DNA of 64,000 bases from Coffea arabica (Eukaryota > Streptophyta > Magnoliopsida > Gentianales > Rubiaceae). Below, piece by piece: positions 44,994 through 57,880 of this stretch. The stretch's first letter is position 1. Every line of letters begins with the position of its first letter. The translations under genes and the position numbers were made by a program. Where the stretch lies: contig NC_092323.1 of assembly GCF_036785885.1 (NCBI RefSeq), positions 15,012,501 to 15,076,500 on the forward strand. Reading direction: 5' to 3'. The notes beneath the pieces were generated by a model. That model was not told the DNA's origin, searched no databases, and saw only the letters and a program-made list of their open reading frames with translations.

Positions 44994-46885
44994 TCATTTA
45001 CTCAATCGATATGTTGGAATAGCCATCAGATGCTTGGCCCTGGTCACCACAAGGCCAAATTCCTCGGTCATGTCTAGCTCTGAAGGCAGCATCCCATTTG
45101 GAAGTTCCCAATTGAAACAGTGCACTGTTTGTGCTACCATAAGACGGACCACAGTTAGCCCCAACTGCATTCCAGGGCAGCTTCTTCTGCCTGAGCCAAA
45201 GGGAATAAGCTGGAAATCATGTCCTCTTACATCTATGTTGCTCCCAATAAATCTCTCTGGTGTAAACTTCTCAGGATCAGACCATGCATTTGGATCTCTT
45301 CCGATTGTCCAAACATTGATCATCACTCTGGAATCTTTCGGTATATGGAAACCATCAACTATGCAATCCTCCAAGGCTGCATGAGGAAGAAGTAATGGTA
45401 CAACAGGATGGAGCCTTAATGCTTCCTTTACAACCATGTCTAAGTATGTTAGGTTTTCCAATTCTGATTCCTCAACCATCCTGTGTAGGCCTACTTTTTC
45501 TTCCAATTCTTGCTGGACTTTCTTCATTACTCGGGGGTTTTTCAAGAGCTCCGCGAGTATCCATTCAACAGTTGTAGCTGTAGTGTCCATTGCTGCAGTA
45601 AGTAAGTCCTGAAATGAAGATGCATATTTTTTTAATCTCTATGTTTCAGGAGATTAACTAATGTTAAGGGAAAGCAATGGCAGAAAGTTCTCACACCCTA
45701 GTGGACTAACAATAGAACACCATCAGTCAACCTGACACTTGTCAATCATGATTAGAGAGAAGTTGATTTAGAATTCAGAAAGATCCTACTGTGACTTGAG
45801 CTAGTAAATATAAAGACTGATGGAAAGTAAGACGCAAGAAATGATCACCAGGAGCAAACTAAAATGTTGTATTGGCTATGTAAACGACAAAAGCTTTGGC
45901 CTTTGAGAAAGTAAGCCGTGGATCATTGCAGACTTGAGAAAGAAATGGAGCATCCAACTTAAGAGGAGATTGTAAACTTAATTCATGCATTCCTTACCAC
46001 CAAAACTGCTTTGATGTGGCGGCGATCAAATTCAAATTCAGTTTCTTTAGATTTCATGAGGGCCAAAATGGTATAGACAAAGTCATCAGCTTGCCTAGCT
46101 TGGTTTGCAGATTGCTCGTGTTCATCAATAATCTTCTCTAAGAATTCATCAAAAATTTTGCCAACCGCCTTCATTCTCCTGGTCAAGCCTTGAAGATCAA
46201 GTACCTTAAGAAAAGGATAGTAATCTCCAAGGTTAGGTGTTGCCATTAATTGCATAGCCTCTTTGATCACAGCTTTGAAGCCTCTCTCATCGAATTCCTT
46301 ATCAGCATACTTCTTTCCAAACACCATCAGACAAGTCATGTTCGCGCTTAAGGCAGCAACTTCTGCACCAATATCAACAACATCTTGATTAAGAGCCGCC
46401 TGTTTGAGTGATTCAACAAACAATCCAAGCTCTTCCCTTCTCATAGACTGAAATGAACTGATCTTAAGATTACTAAGCAAATTTAAGGTGCATAATTTAC
46501 GCATGTTGCGCCAATATGGACCATACTTCCCAAAGGCCAGGCTTCTTTGCCCAAAACTCATATGCTTAGCAGCCTCATGAGGTGGCCTACTGGCAAAAAC
46601 AAGATCATATGTCTTCAGGAATTGCTCAGCCGCATGGGGCGATGAAACAATGATGTTTGATATGAATCCGAATCGTAGATGCATGATAGAACCATATTGC
46701 ATAGACAGCTTATGCAGATCCTGGTAAGGATTTTTCCCCAACAGATGAAGATGTCCTAGAATAGGAAGTCCTCTTGGACTAGGGGGCAATTTCTTCTTCT
46801 TGTTCTTTCCGATCAACAATGAATTGAAGAGAAGAACAGTTGCAAGTACCGTGATAGTTATCCAGACTAAAGCTGGACACATCAT
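44994..46885 (-). CDS. Cytochrome P450, CYP71 clan (CYP736A-like), copy 2
   Basis: Exons 46885-45998 (888 nt) and 45608-44994 (615 nt), 500 aa, with the same intron position and exon lengths as copy 1. All motifs are intact: proline hinge [29 protein letters not shown] and [10 protein letters not shown]. By eye about 24 residues differ from copy 1 (about 95 percent identity). Three adjacent changes at residues 107-109 (YLM in copy 1, HMS here) fall in the B-C region where SRS1 lies, so substrate preference could differ. The others are spread out, with a small group (LAR-M to VAQ-T) near residues 456-460. There is no sign of pseudogenisation. Confidence 0.93.
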
Positions 46886-47324
46886 GATTTGAAGATATTT
46901 GTTGCCTTCTCAATTAATTTGAGTGTTGATGTCTCTTTCAGCTTGAATTTATGTAGATGCTTGAAGTGACGATAGGTAAAAAATTTTATTTAGCAGAATA
47001 AAAATGTAACGCAAATTTTATTCAGCAGAATAAATATGTAACGCAAATTTTATTCAGAATTTTTAGCTATTTTCTTCTCTTTGAACTTCTAAAAACTTGT
47101 CAATTTGTTTCCTGTTCATTATGTTATCTAAATTTCAAACAGAAATGCATACCTTAGACCGTTAATTTTCTTTGATTTCTAAGTCAACTGAGGATTAGAA
47201 GTCACATCTGGTGGCTAAAAACCAAACAAAAGGGTATAAAATAATAGGAATTCCTCCGTTTACCAATTGAATATATGTTACTATTAGTTAGTAAATCACA
47301 TCGGAGGAATTATTTGTCAAAATT

Positions 47325-47455
47325 TATTTGTTTGCATCATTAACTCATTTTCCAACCACTTTTTTTTATTTCAAATATATTGTATAAAAAAAGTGCTACA
47401 GTATTTCTTTTTTCAAAAAAATATCTTAGATAATCTACTATCCAAACACACCCAT
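47325..47455. mobile_element. AT-rich MITE remnant, family member in unit 2
   Basis: Contains tttgcatcatta, ttccaaccac, agtgctacagta and atctactatccaaacaca, blocks shared with the copies at 36.0, 54.6 and 56.9 kb. Better preserved than the unit 1 counterpart. Confidence 0.6.
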
Positions 47456-48174
47456 GGCCTATAGTGTATTATCATTAAAATTCCTTTATTGGAAAATGAA
47501 TTTAAAAAAAAGCCCTGCCTGAGGTATTTAACATATGTTGAAATATTTCAAAAAATGAAAAAAATTTGTCATTATTAATAAAAATTTCAGTCACAATTTC
47601 TTTATAAAAGTCGAGAATTTTTATTGTTGTTAGGGTTGACATTAATGCCAATTTGACTATCATAGAATGAATCTAGACAAATATGTTTTGTAACCAAAAA
47701 AGAAAAAAAGAAAAAAGGTCAAGGATTATGCATTAAGGTTGTAACTCCTATACCTTTTCAAAAGGATTGCGAGTTTTAAAAGGATTATTATATCATTCTT
47801 TTTCCATCTATCCTGCAAAAGTAATAAATTAAAGAACTGTTTGACTTGAATATTTTTATACAGAGCTGGAAACAGAATTGGGTCACGCCTTACGTTGGAC
47901 TGTTAATAGGCTATAGAAATATTACTTTAATATTATGTTGGACCATTAATAGGCTATAGTAATATTGTGTTGGAGTTTGTATACTAGAAGCAACGTGATA
48001 AAACTTTCTATATCCGGTCATAAATAAGAAAGCAAATTAGTTCGTGCCTCTTCTTATTCCATTGTATAGTACTAAATCTATTAGAGTTTTTTAGCGAGTA
48101 TCTAATAAGCACTCATTAACAGATTTAAATTTAACCTAATATATCATGTATATATATATATATATATACCAATA

Positions 48175-48509
48175 CTCCCTCCGTCCCACTTTGATAGTTC
48201 TGGTTCTTTTTTCACACAGTTTAATAAAAAATAGTTAACTTTGTTGGAACAATCAATTTAGGTAGCTATTTTCCTAAAATACCCTCACATTAGTTAGAGT
48301 ACAACTTTATGGGAACTTGAATTGATGGTAAAAAAAGAATCAATTCTCATTAAATGGGGTAGGTTTATAGTAACAACAACTTACATTGAATAAGAGTATT
48401 TTAGGAAAATTAAAATACAACTACATTCTTCAATTGGAAAGTGGACTACAATTTGGGACAAACGAAAAAGGAAAACAGGATTATCAAAATGGGACGGAGG
48501 ATTTGGGAG
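48175..48509. mobile_element. Stowaway-like MITE (335 bp) with TA target duplication
   Basis: Starts CTCCCTCCGTCCCA and ends TGGGACGGAGGATTTGGGAG, the Tc1/mariner Stowaway terminal repeat with a short insertion near the right end. It is flanked by TA on both sides (48173-48174 and 48510-48511). Unit 1 lacks it at about 36843, so it inserted after the duplication or was lost from unit 1. Confidence 0.9.
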
Positions 48510-49909
48510 TAGTTATTATCCTTCATTACATTTATACAATTTTTCTAATTAATTTTATATTTTCAAAAATATAACACCTGAAATAAATTTTTATGAGTGT
48601 TCAATGAGCACCCTTTAGACAAATCCGACTTATTATTATACTATAATACTACACACAAATATTTCTTTTCTTCCCCTTTTTGTGATGCCATATATACTCT
48701 TACTGATTAGATTTCTCATCATCAGCCAATTACCATCCACAATTATACTACTGTATAGGCTATCAAAAGTCATAACTGGCATGAACCATCAAATGTGGAA
48801 TACTTCTCCTGTCATATTCAAATTTTAGACTTGGTAGCTTTGTCTTGATTATACGACTAAGTTTGATTAATCTTTTTTTTTTAAAGGAAGTTTGACTATC
48901 TTCATTTTTAATAGTCATGCTTGACAAATTAATCGCAATCCAAGCCATATATTTGTGCTTTTGCTTCTCTGTGCCAATTGAGAAGCAATTGCCTTTTGGA
49001 AGCCCAAACTCTTTTAGTTCCAATCTTAGAACGCAACCAATTTTTCTGTGCGGCCTTTTGACCTTTCAGATGCTCTTATTTTAAGTAATACGTAATTTCC
49101 AAATGCTTTTTTTTTTTTTTGTGTCTCGAAGATCATAATTTATTTTTCGAGCTTTAATTTCTTAAATCAGCATATGTCAATTGACCATTTACAATTACAA
49201 CTTCAAACCACTATCTGATTTCACATTTACAAATTAAACAATATGTTTGATTATGTTTCTTCTCCTTTCCTTTCTCCCTCTTTAATCGGCAAACTCCAAA
49301 TGTTTTGGGCACGATTTAGTTGATAATTTTTTTTTAATTTAAAAGCTTTGCAGCCATGCAATATTTCATTTCCATGACTTCAAGTAGGTTATATAATTGA
49401 ATTAATTTTCCAATGTCTTTTCCCTATTAAAGTATTGATAGAAGAAGCACGAATCCAATTTTTTCAACCCTAGTACTGCCAACTAGAGGTTTTAAGGAGT
49501 TTGATTATTATTTTGATAATAAGGAGTTTGATTATTTGCATGTTTGAATCTTCCAAGGATGTTAGTTTGCAGCTTATAGTTTGTACTGCTAACTTTTATT
49601 ACATCCTAAGCCTGAATCATCCCAACACCAAGAATTAACTCCGGACAGACAGTTGAGTCCATTTGTGCAGGTTCTATTATTATATGAAATTGTGATGTGT
49701 TTTATTTAAAAAAAAAAAAAGAAAAGATTGCTGAGATCTATTATTAAATAAAATGTTATTCTTTTAGGTATAAAAAAAAATTTGGGTGGATTCATTTCTG
49801 ACCACCACCATGAATAAGGACATATTTTCAAGACCATAAATCATTTATAGGGATTCTATATCACCTACCAATTCAGCAGTCATATCAACAGCGATATTCG
49901 AACAGACAG

Positions 49910-51646
49910 TTTCACCAGCTTGTGTTGGCAATAAAATGTTATTGGGTACCATTAATTGGAATGCAACCAGGATAAGGTTGCCATCCATTTGGTGAATTTT
50001 TTAACTTGCTACAAAGTAGAACAAATGAAACCTTTCCTAATGCAAATAATAAAAGTCCCTGGGGCTGTACCAAGAGTTGCCGGCTTTTGGTATTAGCTCT
50101 GGGATTAGGTTTATTTCATTCGACAAAAGTCAATTGCTTTGAGTCGGAAAAAATAATAATAAAAGCCAGACAACTTTTAAGAGTCTGGACTTTATCCTGT
50201 TATCCAGTCCTTGAATGATTCTACTCCTTCTGGATACATTGGAGTCGACATGGATAACAGGGTTTGTGTCTTTTTCCCACCAGCCATCCTCCATCTACCT
50301 TGTCAACTGTGAAGTGTCAAAGAAAATGCAAGGAAATGAAACGTTCGGATTCTGTGGGCTCTTCTTAATGTATATGCTGCATAGCCCACAGCAAAATTGT
50401 AGAAGAAATCAACAGCAACTTCAAAGTTGTTAAATTGTTTCAAAACCTGTGAAAAACCAAATTATATGGAAAACTCTGTGTGTGTGTATGTGTGTGTGTG
50501 TGTATATATATATGTATATAGAGAAAAGTGTTGATTCATTGCATATGCTGCATGAATTTGACCAACCACATATTCGTCTCAAATTGCAAGAGTCAAGATC
50601 AGGATGAAAGAAAGGCATTTTCATTTTTAATTCACCAACCACATGTTATTCTTATCCTTATCCTATTGCATTGCTAAAAAGCATGTAACAAGTTTTTTAT
50701 GCTTGTCTGGAAAATAGTACTATGTTTCTTATGGGGAGTATTAATTTTTTTATGAAATCGTGGAATAATGTAAAGAAAATAGTTTTGGACTGGATTTACT
50801 GTTGATTAACGATTTCAGAATCATATACACACAATTAATGCATAAACTAACTCAAATAATACATGCATACACATAAACTGTTGCTGTGATTTTGGCATTC
50901 TACATCATTAAAATATGTACGACTCAATTAATCTGATGATTGGATTGTTACCAATAACATTCTTTTCTTTTTTTTTTTGCCTCTTCTCTGATTAAGAAAT
51001 TTGGCATCTGCCGACTCTTCTTGAGCATACATCAGATCTTATCCAAAAACATACATTTTTTTCCCTCTTCGCTACAAAAGTCAATATCAAGAACATTCTT
51101 GTACAATGTAGTAGTTCGCCCTCAAGTCTTCAGCCAATTGAGTTCTATAACTTCTTTAACAGTTACAAGAAAAAGAAGTATAAACCTGCTTCGCAAGGAA
51201 AGATTCAGCACATACCAAATTGAGCTGTCCTTTGCCCTTCTGGATTTCACGAAAACGTAACATTAATTTACTATACCCTTGTTCTCGGTTGCTTTAAATT
51301 TTGTAACATCTAATTATGGAATGCGATTATAAAAAATAATCAGAATCAGCTATTCTTTGATTAATTATGAATTTTAGTTTTGTTGGCTTATTAAAATATC
51401 TATAATCTGAACACAGAAGCAAATGGGTAAAACTATAATCAACTGAGAACAACCTCTGTATATACCACGCATCGGAAAAAAATGGAAAGCTGATGCTACA
51501 TGCAGCAAAAAGTATATATAATACTTTTGAAATTTACCCCATATTACACTTCAATCATGCTTTTGGTTTTGCAGTGAAATAACAACGAAAATGGCCACCA
51601 AAATTTAGCCAAACTAAACTAAACCAGCCTAATCATGGGCTAAAAA
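49910..51646. other. Intergenic region between P450 unit 2 and the ERF gene
   Basis: AT-rich, with a GT/AT microsatellite at about 50476-50521 and no recognisable gene. The last few hundred bases before 51647 are probably the 3' UTR of the minus-strand ERF gene. Confidence 0.4.
50476..50521. repeat. (TG)n(TA)n compound microsatellite
   Basis: Alternating TG runs, broken by TATG, then a TA run. Confidence 0.9.
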
Positions 51647-52528
51647 TCATTCCGAAGAAGATTGATGATGTCCAGAATCGGACCAAGAGTTCATTGGAAA
51701 ATCTGCCGTGTTTTCGCTCCTGCTGCTTGAAGGCTTCAGAACTGGTGGTTGAACTGGCAAAAACAGAGGATAAGCAGGGGTTTGAGGAGAAGGAGCTGGT
51801 GCTGAAATAGTATAAGGGGGGAAGGAGGATGAAGTTGATTGAAAGGTAGAGCCCGTTGAGGAAGATGGTAAAAGAAACTGGTCCAACAAACTTGTTGGTT
51901 GTCTCGGCAAAAACCGGCTAGGATTTATGAAAGACATCTGATTCTGAGCAGCATTGGAATTCAAGAAATTGGCAGAATAAGCAGGATTTTGCATGTGATG
52001 AAGAACCTGATGAGTGTGAACGATTGGCTCAGAGGATGATACGATTGAGAAAAGGGCGTTTGGAGAATCAGAAACCATCAACTGGGAGGACGATAAGGAT
52101 GATGAAGATGAAGTAGAGGATGCAGAAGATGGCAAAAGTGTTACGTTTTCTGGGAAATTGAGTTTGGCTTTATTGCCTCGAAATCTTAGAGCTGCCTCAT
52201 CATAAGCTCTAGCAGCTGCCTCAGCTGTGTCAAATGTTCCTAACCAAACTCTTGCAGCCTTGTATGGATCCCTTATTTCAGCTGCCCATTTGCCCCACGG
52301 CCGCCGTCGAACTCCTCTGTATCTTCTCTTTGGCTCTCCTGTGTAGGGCTCTGTGCTGTTGGTACTTGTTGCAGCATATGTATATGTTGCTCCTGTTGCT
52401 GCCATGCTGGTTCTCATCAATGAACTCTCCGCTCCTGAATCATTCCATTTGAGAAGTTGTAAACAACAAAGCAAAAGAAGAAGATTCATTTCCAGATGAT
52501 AACCTATTAGAAATCAGAAGTGACCCAA

Positions 52529-52560
<32 letters not shown>

Positions 52561-53426
52561 TGAGAAGTGGTTTGGATAGAAATGAGATTTCATAGTGGCA
52601 ATCAAAATCCCATCACCAATTTTTTTTGAAAAAAAAAATCAAGAAATAAAAAAATGACACTAATAAAACTACAAAAAGGGTCCATAGAAATCATAAAAGG
52701 AAGCTTTCCAAATGCTAAGCTTCCTTAATCATACCTAAACTATCAGCATCGTTTTCTTATCATGTGAAGTCTAATACTGAGTATAACCTCTCTTTTCTGA
52801 ATCAGTTTGATTCTCATATGGCATTCATGTTTTCCCGCTTCCTCCACTTCTTTAAAAAGCATGCAAAATGAGAAGGGAATAGAGAATTTTTTTTTTTTTT
52901 TTTTTTTTGTGGGGGTGGGGGGTTGGGGTTGGGGTTGTCTGGGCTTGGGGAAAGAGATGTTTGGCATTCAGACAGAAGTATCAAAAGTCGACATACCTGA
53001 TCCCAAGTTCGAACCAACTGGAGGGCGATCATTAAATGCCCAGCAAACAGCCGAAACTGATTCTGACAATCCCACATCAGGATTCAGCTCTGGACGTCCT
53101 CTTTTTTCTCCAACACCACCACCCCAGGAAGAGCATGCAGATGGAGAACTAGAATCACCATTTGATGATGCTGCTGCTCCATAATAACCTCCGACAACTC
53201 CACCGCCGTCACCTTGGTTCATCACCACCAGTTCTTGATCAATATCCTCAGCTTCACCAGCAACTACACGAGCCAAAGCAGACACAATAGCTGAATTCTC
53301 CTGTTCTCTGTCGAACCCTGAAAGCATTGGCGAAACCAAGGACTCTAGCAAACTCTTCTCCCCATCACCACCTCTATTTTCACCCCTCGCTCGCTTGCCT
53401 GAATTCGCCACCTCGAAAACACACAT
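51647..53426 (-). CDS. AP2/ERF transcription factor, group X (ABR1/ERF113-like)
   Basis: A nuclear DNA-binding regulator; relatives act in ABA, wound and stress responses. Two exons, 53426-52997 (430 nt) and 52434-51647 (788 nt), with a Gly codon split across the intron, give 405 aa. The start [15 protein letters not shown] is the typical N-terminal signature of this group, and the Met at 53426 was chosen for that reason. [19 protein letters not shown] (about residues 50-70) is another group X block. The single AP2 domain spans about 180-238 and includes [19 protein letters not shown], the [16 protein letters not shown] helix and [11 protein letters not shown]. The tail is Ser/Pro/Gln-rich, as in activation domains. 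Intron phase and position fit the family. No breaks were seen. Confidence 0.93.
52530..52561. repeat. (TA)n(GA)n microsatellite in the ERF intron
   Basis: TA run followed by GA run, about 100 bp from the splice acceptor. Confidence 0.9.
52911..52934 (+). other. G-quadruplex motif in the ERF intron
   Basis: Runs of five, six, four and four G separated by one- or two-base loops, directly after a T tract of about 20 bases. On the ERF coding strand this is C-rich, so the G-rich strand is the transcription template. The TTGGGG-like repetition is unusual in this AT-rich region. Confidence 0.85.
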
Positions 53427-53578
53427 GTAACGAGTTTCAGAATTCAAAACTTGTAATCTTATGCTGCCTTATATTCCAAGGTAATAAGGCAACAACAGCC
53501 TTAAGAAGTAGTACTTCGCAAGAAGGTTTGACAACAACAACAACATCACCAATCAAGCTAGCTTCCACAACCGACCGT

Positions 53579-53587
53579 TATATATAG
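53579..53587 (-). promoter_or_regulatory. TATA box of the ERF gene
   Basis: On the minus strand this reads TATATATAA, about 150 bp upstream of the chosen start codon, leaving room for a 5' UTR of roughly 120 bases. Confidence 0.6.
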
Positions 53588-53599
53588 ACTGCAAGTTGA

Positions 53600-54850
53600 G
53601 AGTTGAAAATTTTTAAAGCACTACAGTTAATATTAGTAGTAATAAACAATCCTTCTCCGCCGCCATGAATATTAAGACCGTCCACCGTTCATCAACAGGA
53701 AGAAACGTCTTGGGTTCTAGTCTTCTAGACTAGTAGATAGAATAGCTCTAGCTCTTTGTTGCCTTTTCTACGTAGTCTGACATCTGAATAGAACCACTCA
53801 AGCTCATAAATGGATATTACTCACAAATGATTCTTCAAAAACAAAAACAAAAAAAAATTTTGGTTAGATGTAAACCCTTCGTTCGGCTTCTATCTCCCTT
53901 CCTGTCCCAACTTTTATCCCGCTTTAATTTTCAGTCAAACATGGATACATTGCACATTAAAAGTAATAAATAAAAACGTAGAAAAGTGGGATCAAAAATC
54001 TTGAACGTTCATTTTATTTTCTATATCGCATATAAACATATTACATAATAAAAAGATAACTAAAAATTGACACAGAAAGTGAAATAGAAGATCATATCGT
54101 CCGTCTGACCTCCTGCACAAATTAAACTATCATTCTCTTATTGAAAAATTCAATTTTTGTTTGAATTGGCAAGTGGGATTTGTCAAAGCTGTAAAGGGGT
54201 GGTGGAATATTGTGAAAACGGTAAAATTTGTGGTTCGAGTTAGCTAAGGTTTAGGTGTTTGAATTTGATTGAGTCAAAGGGTTGGACTAAGTGTGAATCT
54301 AGAGCCAGTGGGCGGTATCTGCTACAGATATTTAGGAACCTCCCAGACGCTTTCGGGCAGGTCGGCCTTGGGATTTTCACAGCCGACATAGGCACATCTG
54401 GGCTTGGTTTTGTTTATATTTTTGGGAGATAATCCCGGCCCAACCAGTGTCTCTCAATATGTGAACTAGTGTGGGACTAAGTTTTGATATTGGTCAATCA
54501 AACTTACACTTGATTTCCAACACGTTTTTTTTTTTTTGTACAGATTAATGCGTTCATATGATTTTGGATAAGAATTGGATTGGCAATTATTCCACTTTAT
54601 TTACACCTTATTCACACACACTGATTTGCTTGCATCATCAACACATTTTCCAATCACCTTTTTATCTCACCGTACATCATATCAAAAAAGTGCTACTGTA
54701 CTTTTTTCACAAAATTATCTCAAATAATTTACAATCCAAACACACTCTGCATTATCCAAATAGTATTTAGTTATACTTGTTAGTGCAAAATAAACTTTAA
54801 ATTAATTTGTATACGAGTCAATTTTACCCAAATGAATTCCATAGATTTTT
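53600..54850. other. ERF upstream region and unassigned DNA
   Basis: The segment 54300-54460 is richer in GC than its surroundings (cgctttcgggcaggtcggcc and similar) but shows no protein or RNA feature that I recognise. It may be part of an unknown repeat. A MITE remnant of the family seen at 47.3 kb lies at about 54630-54750. Confidence 0.4.
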
Positions 54851-54859
54851 TTAATGTTT

Positions 54860-54985
54860 TTTTTCCAGCAAGAAAATAATGGGATTTAAGAAGCAGAGAA
54901 GGGGAAAGGGAGTTAGAATCTAGGATTTCTAAATCGTACAGTCTTAATCTCAATCACTAGATCAAGGCCTCCTAAAATGCTAAAA
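54860..54985 (-). mobile_element. Possible SINE-like sequence
   Basis: On the minus strand it has a tRNA-like A-box region (ttgatctagtgattgag) and, about 40 bases on, gattctaactccc, a decayed B-box-like motif, then an A-rich end. No clear TSD was found, so the call is tentative. Confidence 0.3.
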
Positions 54986-55218
54986 ACTAAATTTTTTTTT
55001 TTTAATCATTGTCAAATCAGTTGGATAAACTGTAAGGTTTAGTTGACTATTGATAAAAAATGACAATTTTCTAGATTCTAATTGACATCTTGTGACATTT
55101 GACCAAAAAAAAAAAAAATTGACATCTTGTGACGCACTAAACACCAGCTATGTTTGATTTCCTTCTGGCTGTTAATTGGACCATCAAGTCAATAATCTAT
55201 GGTTGCAAATACATTTTG

Positions 55219-57124
55219 AAGGGTTAATTTCACTTGCACCCCTGTAGTTGTACAGTAAATCACTTTACGCTCTGCAAATTTTTTTAAGGTAGCAATTAAC
55301 TCCACGTAAGATATTTCTTAACACAAACTTCCTCCACATTTTAGTTGTACCATATTTCCTTTATTCCTTTATTTCCTTTGACTTCCCTCTATCTTCCTTC
55401 TTGCCAAGCCGTTCTTCATTGTATGCACAAGTATAGCAAAGGCAACTTGTCCAAAAAAAAAAAAAAAGAGGGGACAAAAAGAACAAAGAAAAATAGGGTG
55501 TATTATTTAATTGTAAGGAGGACATCTAAACCAAAAATATCAATATATAGTTGCTAATAGATTGGCTAAACTATGAGTTTGAAGAGGTTGTGGTGAATAT
55601 CTAATACTAGTGCATAACTAGAAGGGCTTAAGTTTAATTTACCAACTTTTAGCTTCTTAATTATGCTACTAATTTCACTTTAACAACCATGCCTTCCCTA
55701 TTTTTTCATAACAACAAAATATTTCCTCATGCCTCAATAAAGAAATACATATCCAAGTACGATGCATAAATGGATGAAATAGATTAATGACAAAGTTGAT
55801 GAAAAATGTGACTTTGCATGTTCCTTTTAATTGTCCTCTTCAAACCTTAGGATCTTTTTAATTACTAAAACTTGTTGTTTGCCGACTTAGTTCCATTAAA
55901 CAAATGAGGGACTAACAAGCAAAGTTGAACTCTCTTCATTTGAACAAGATAGATTATTCTTCTTATATTCTAAGCACCGAACAATAATGAACACATAATC
56001 CAATTCTTGTTTTTACATTTCAAAAAATAGAAACGTGGAACCATAATCCCACTAACAACTTTGCTTAATTGCTTATATATATTTCTTTTGACCTTTTCCA
56101 CATTGTCACATTCAAGCCAAACCACCAAAGGTGGTGATTACCAATTAAGCTCCATTAATTATGGAACAAGCACATGATTAAATGATGTGAAACCTAATTC
56201 TTTTTTACAAAGTCATATCTTACTCAAAAAAAAAAAAAATTAAGAATAGAAGTTTGTACCTTTCAACACATTAAATGAACATGGCAATATATCACAAAAA
56301 AGAATCCTTGGTTGTATGACATTCATATTTTTTGAACATGTTAGTCAAAGTCACATTAAATAGACTATTTTGACTGGAACTAATTTTGTAATTGCAATAA
56401 TTTTATTCAAATTTTCCTGCCCCTCTCCGCTTCCTAAATCCCACTCTTTCTTTTCTGGGAAAAGAAATTAGTAAAAAAAATAGCAATAGTTTTATTCACT
56501 GCAAATATGCCTATATTTCCTTTCTTTTTAAAAAAAATATTTTCCGTGATATGGATTTGCGGGGGACAAATTTGATTGGTGGATGGGACGGTGTTGACAA
56601 CATCGAAATGGATAAGTGGATTTTCAACGTTGACTTCGGTCAAAGCCTCCCATTTGCAGACGCGGTTTCTTGCCGTACGTGAAACAGTGTATGGGTTGCA
56701 TTGCACATTTGCACCTGATTACTCTCTGTCTTTTTCCAACCAAAAGATAGAATTTATTGATACTACTACTATCTAGGGATTAATTAATTAATTAAACTTT
56801 ATCCACCGGTCTCAAAAAAAAAAAAAAAACTTTATCCACCGAAAGTAGGCCCTTGCTTGCATCATACACATAATTTTCAACCACTTTTTTATCTCACATA
56901 CATTACATCACAAAAATTACTACAGCAATTATTTCAAATAACTTCCTATCCAAAGGAAGCATTAAGGCTCCATCCTGTTGTACCATTTTATATCACATAT
57001 ATATATAAATTGTCAATTTTTCTAATTTTTTTAATCAATTTTCAAAAGAGGTAATTAAAGTGTGCATCCTAGGCGGATAAAGTACAACAGTGAGTTTTTA
57101 GGAGGTAAAATGTAAATTAACCCT
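55219..57124. mobile_element. Possible MULE-like element defined by short inverted ends
   Basis: gggttaatttcacttgcac at the left and ttaggaggtaaaatgtaaat plus taaccct at the right form an imperfect inverted pair 1.9 kb apart. No transposase and no good TSD were seen. The interior is AT-rich and without genes. It may be two unrelated ends. Confidence 0.25.
56855..56965. mobile_element. AT-rich MITE remnant
   Basis: Shares cttgcatcat, tttttatctcaca, tacatcaca and ctatccaaa with the copies at 47.3 and 54.6 kb. Confidence 0.5.
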
Positions 57125-57880
57125 ACTGTTTAAGTACTCAATATGAAAAAAAAAGAATTTGAGTTCAATGGATGAGCTTATTTTTATTTATAAACTTATT
57201 ATGCCTAATATAGAACACCAAACCAATGATTAAAAAAGTAAAATAAAACAATTTGATGATCTCAAACACTACTAGATGTGTAAAAATAATCATTAAATCC
57301 AAATTCAAAATCTAATTGTTGTGGGTAAACGTTTGACGTAATAGTTATGGTTGCAGATGATAGTACTGTTTTGGACCTCGGACTACCGGCATAGGATTGT
57401 TACCTTATGAATTATCTAAGAGCAGGTCAACTTAGTACAATATTGAACTACTACTATTTGCCCTTAAATAAAAAAAAAAAAAAAACTACTACTATTTGCC
57501 AACATCCCACGAGATGACCCAAAGATTGCAACCTTTTTTCAACTCTTTCATAGACCATTTGTAGCTTGGATTGTGGATTTGAATATTGTCAACCCATCAA
57601 ACTTGGAAATCTGTGTATTTACATAATTTCACCAAATTAGTTCATATTATTATTCAACATAAGTTGTCTTTAATAATAATTATCACATTTTGTACGATGA
57701 TACACCAGAATCACATTCATAACTTACTATTCTAATGACTAACACATTTTGTGTCTCCAAAAAGAAAAAGACATTTTTTCAATTGACAGGCTAGTTGTCC
57801 TTGCAAGAACTAGAAAGCCTCACACACACACACACATATATGAGAGTTCTAGAAATCAATTATTCGGTCCAAATCAGCTT

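Larger units (their letters stand above)
44661..49909. repeat. Segmental duplication, unit 2 (P450 gene with flanks)
   Basis: A direct copy of 33289-39796. The P450 introns, 390 bp in unit 1 and 389 bp here, are almost identical, as are the 3' flanks. Unit-specific changes include a Stowaway-like insertion at 48175-48509 and absence of the hAT-like element. Confidence 0.93.

Noticed and set aside
53427-53447. Upstream start for the ERF (would begin at a TTG)
   Set aside because: The only ATG in frame is at 53426 and gives the family's MCVFEVAN start.
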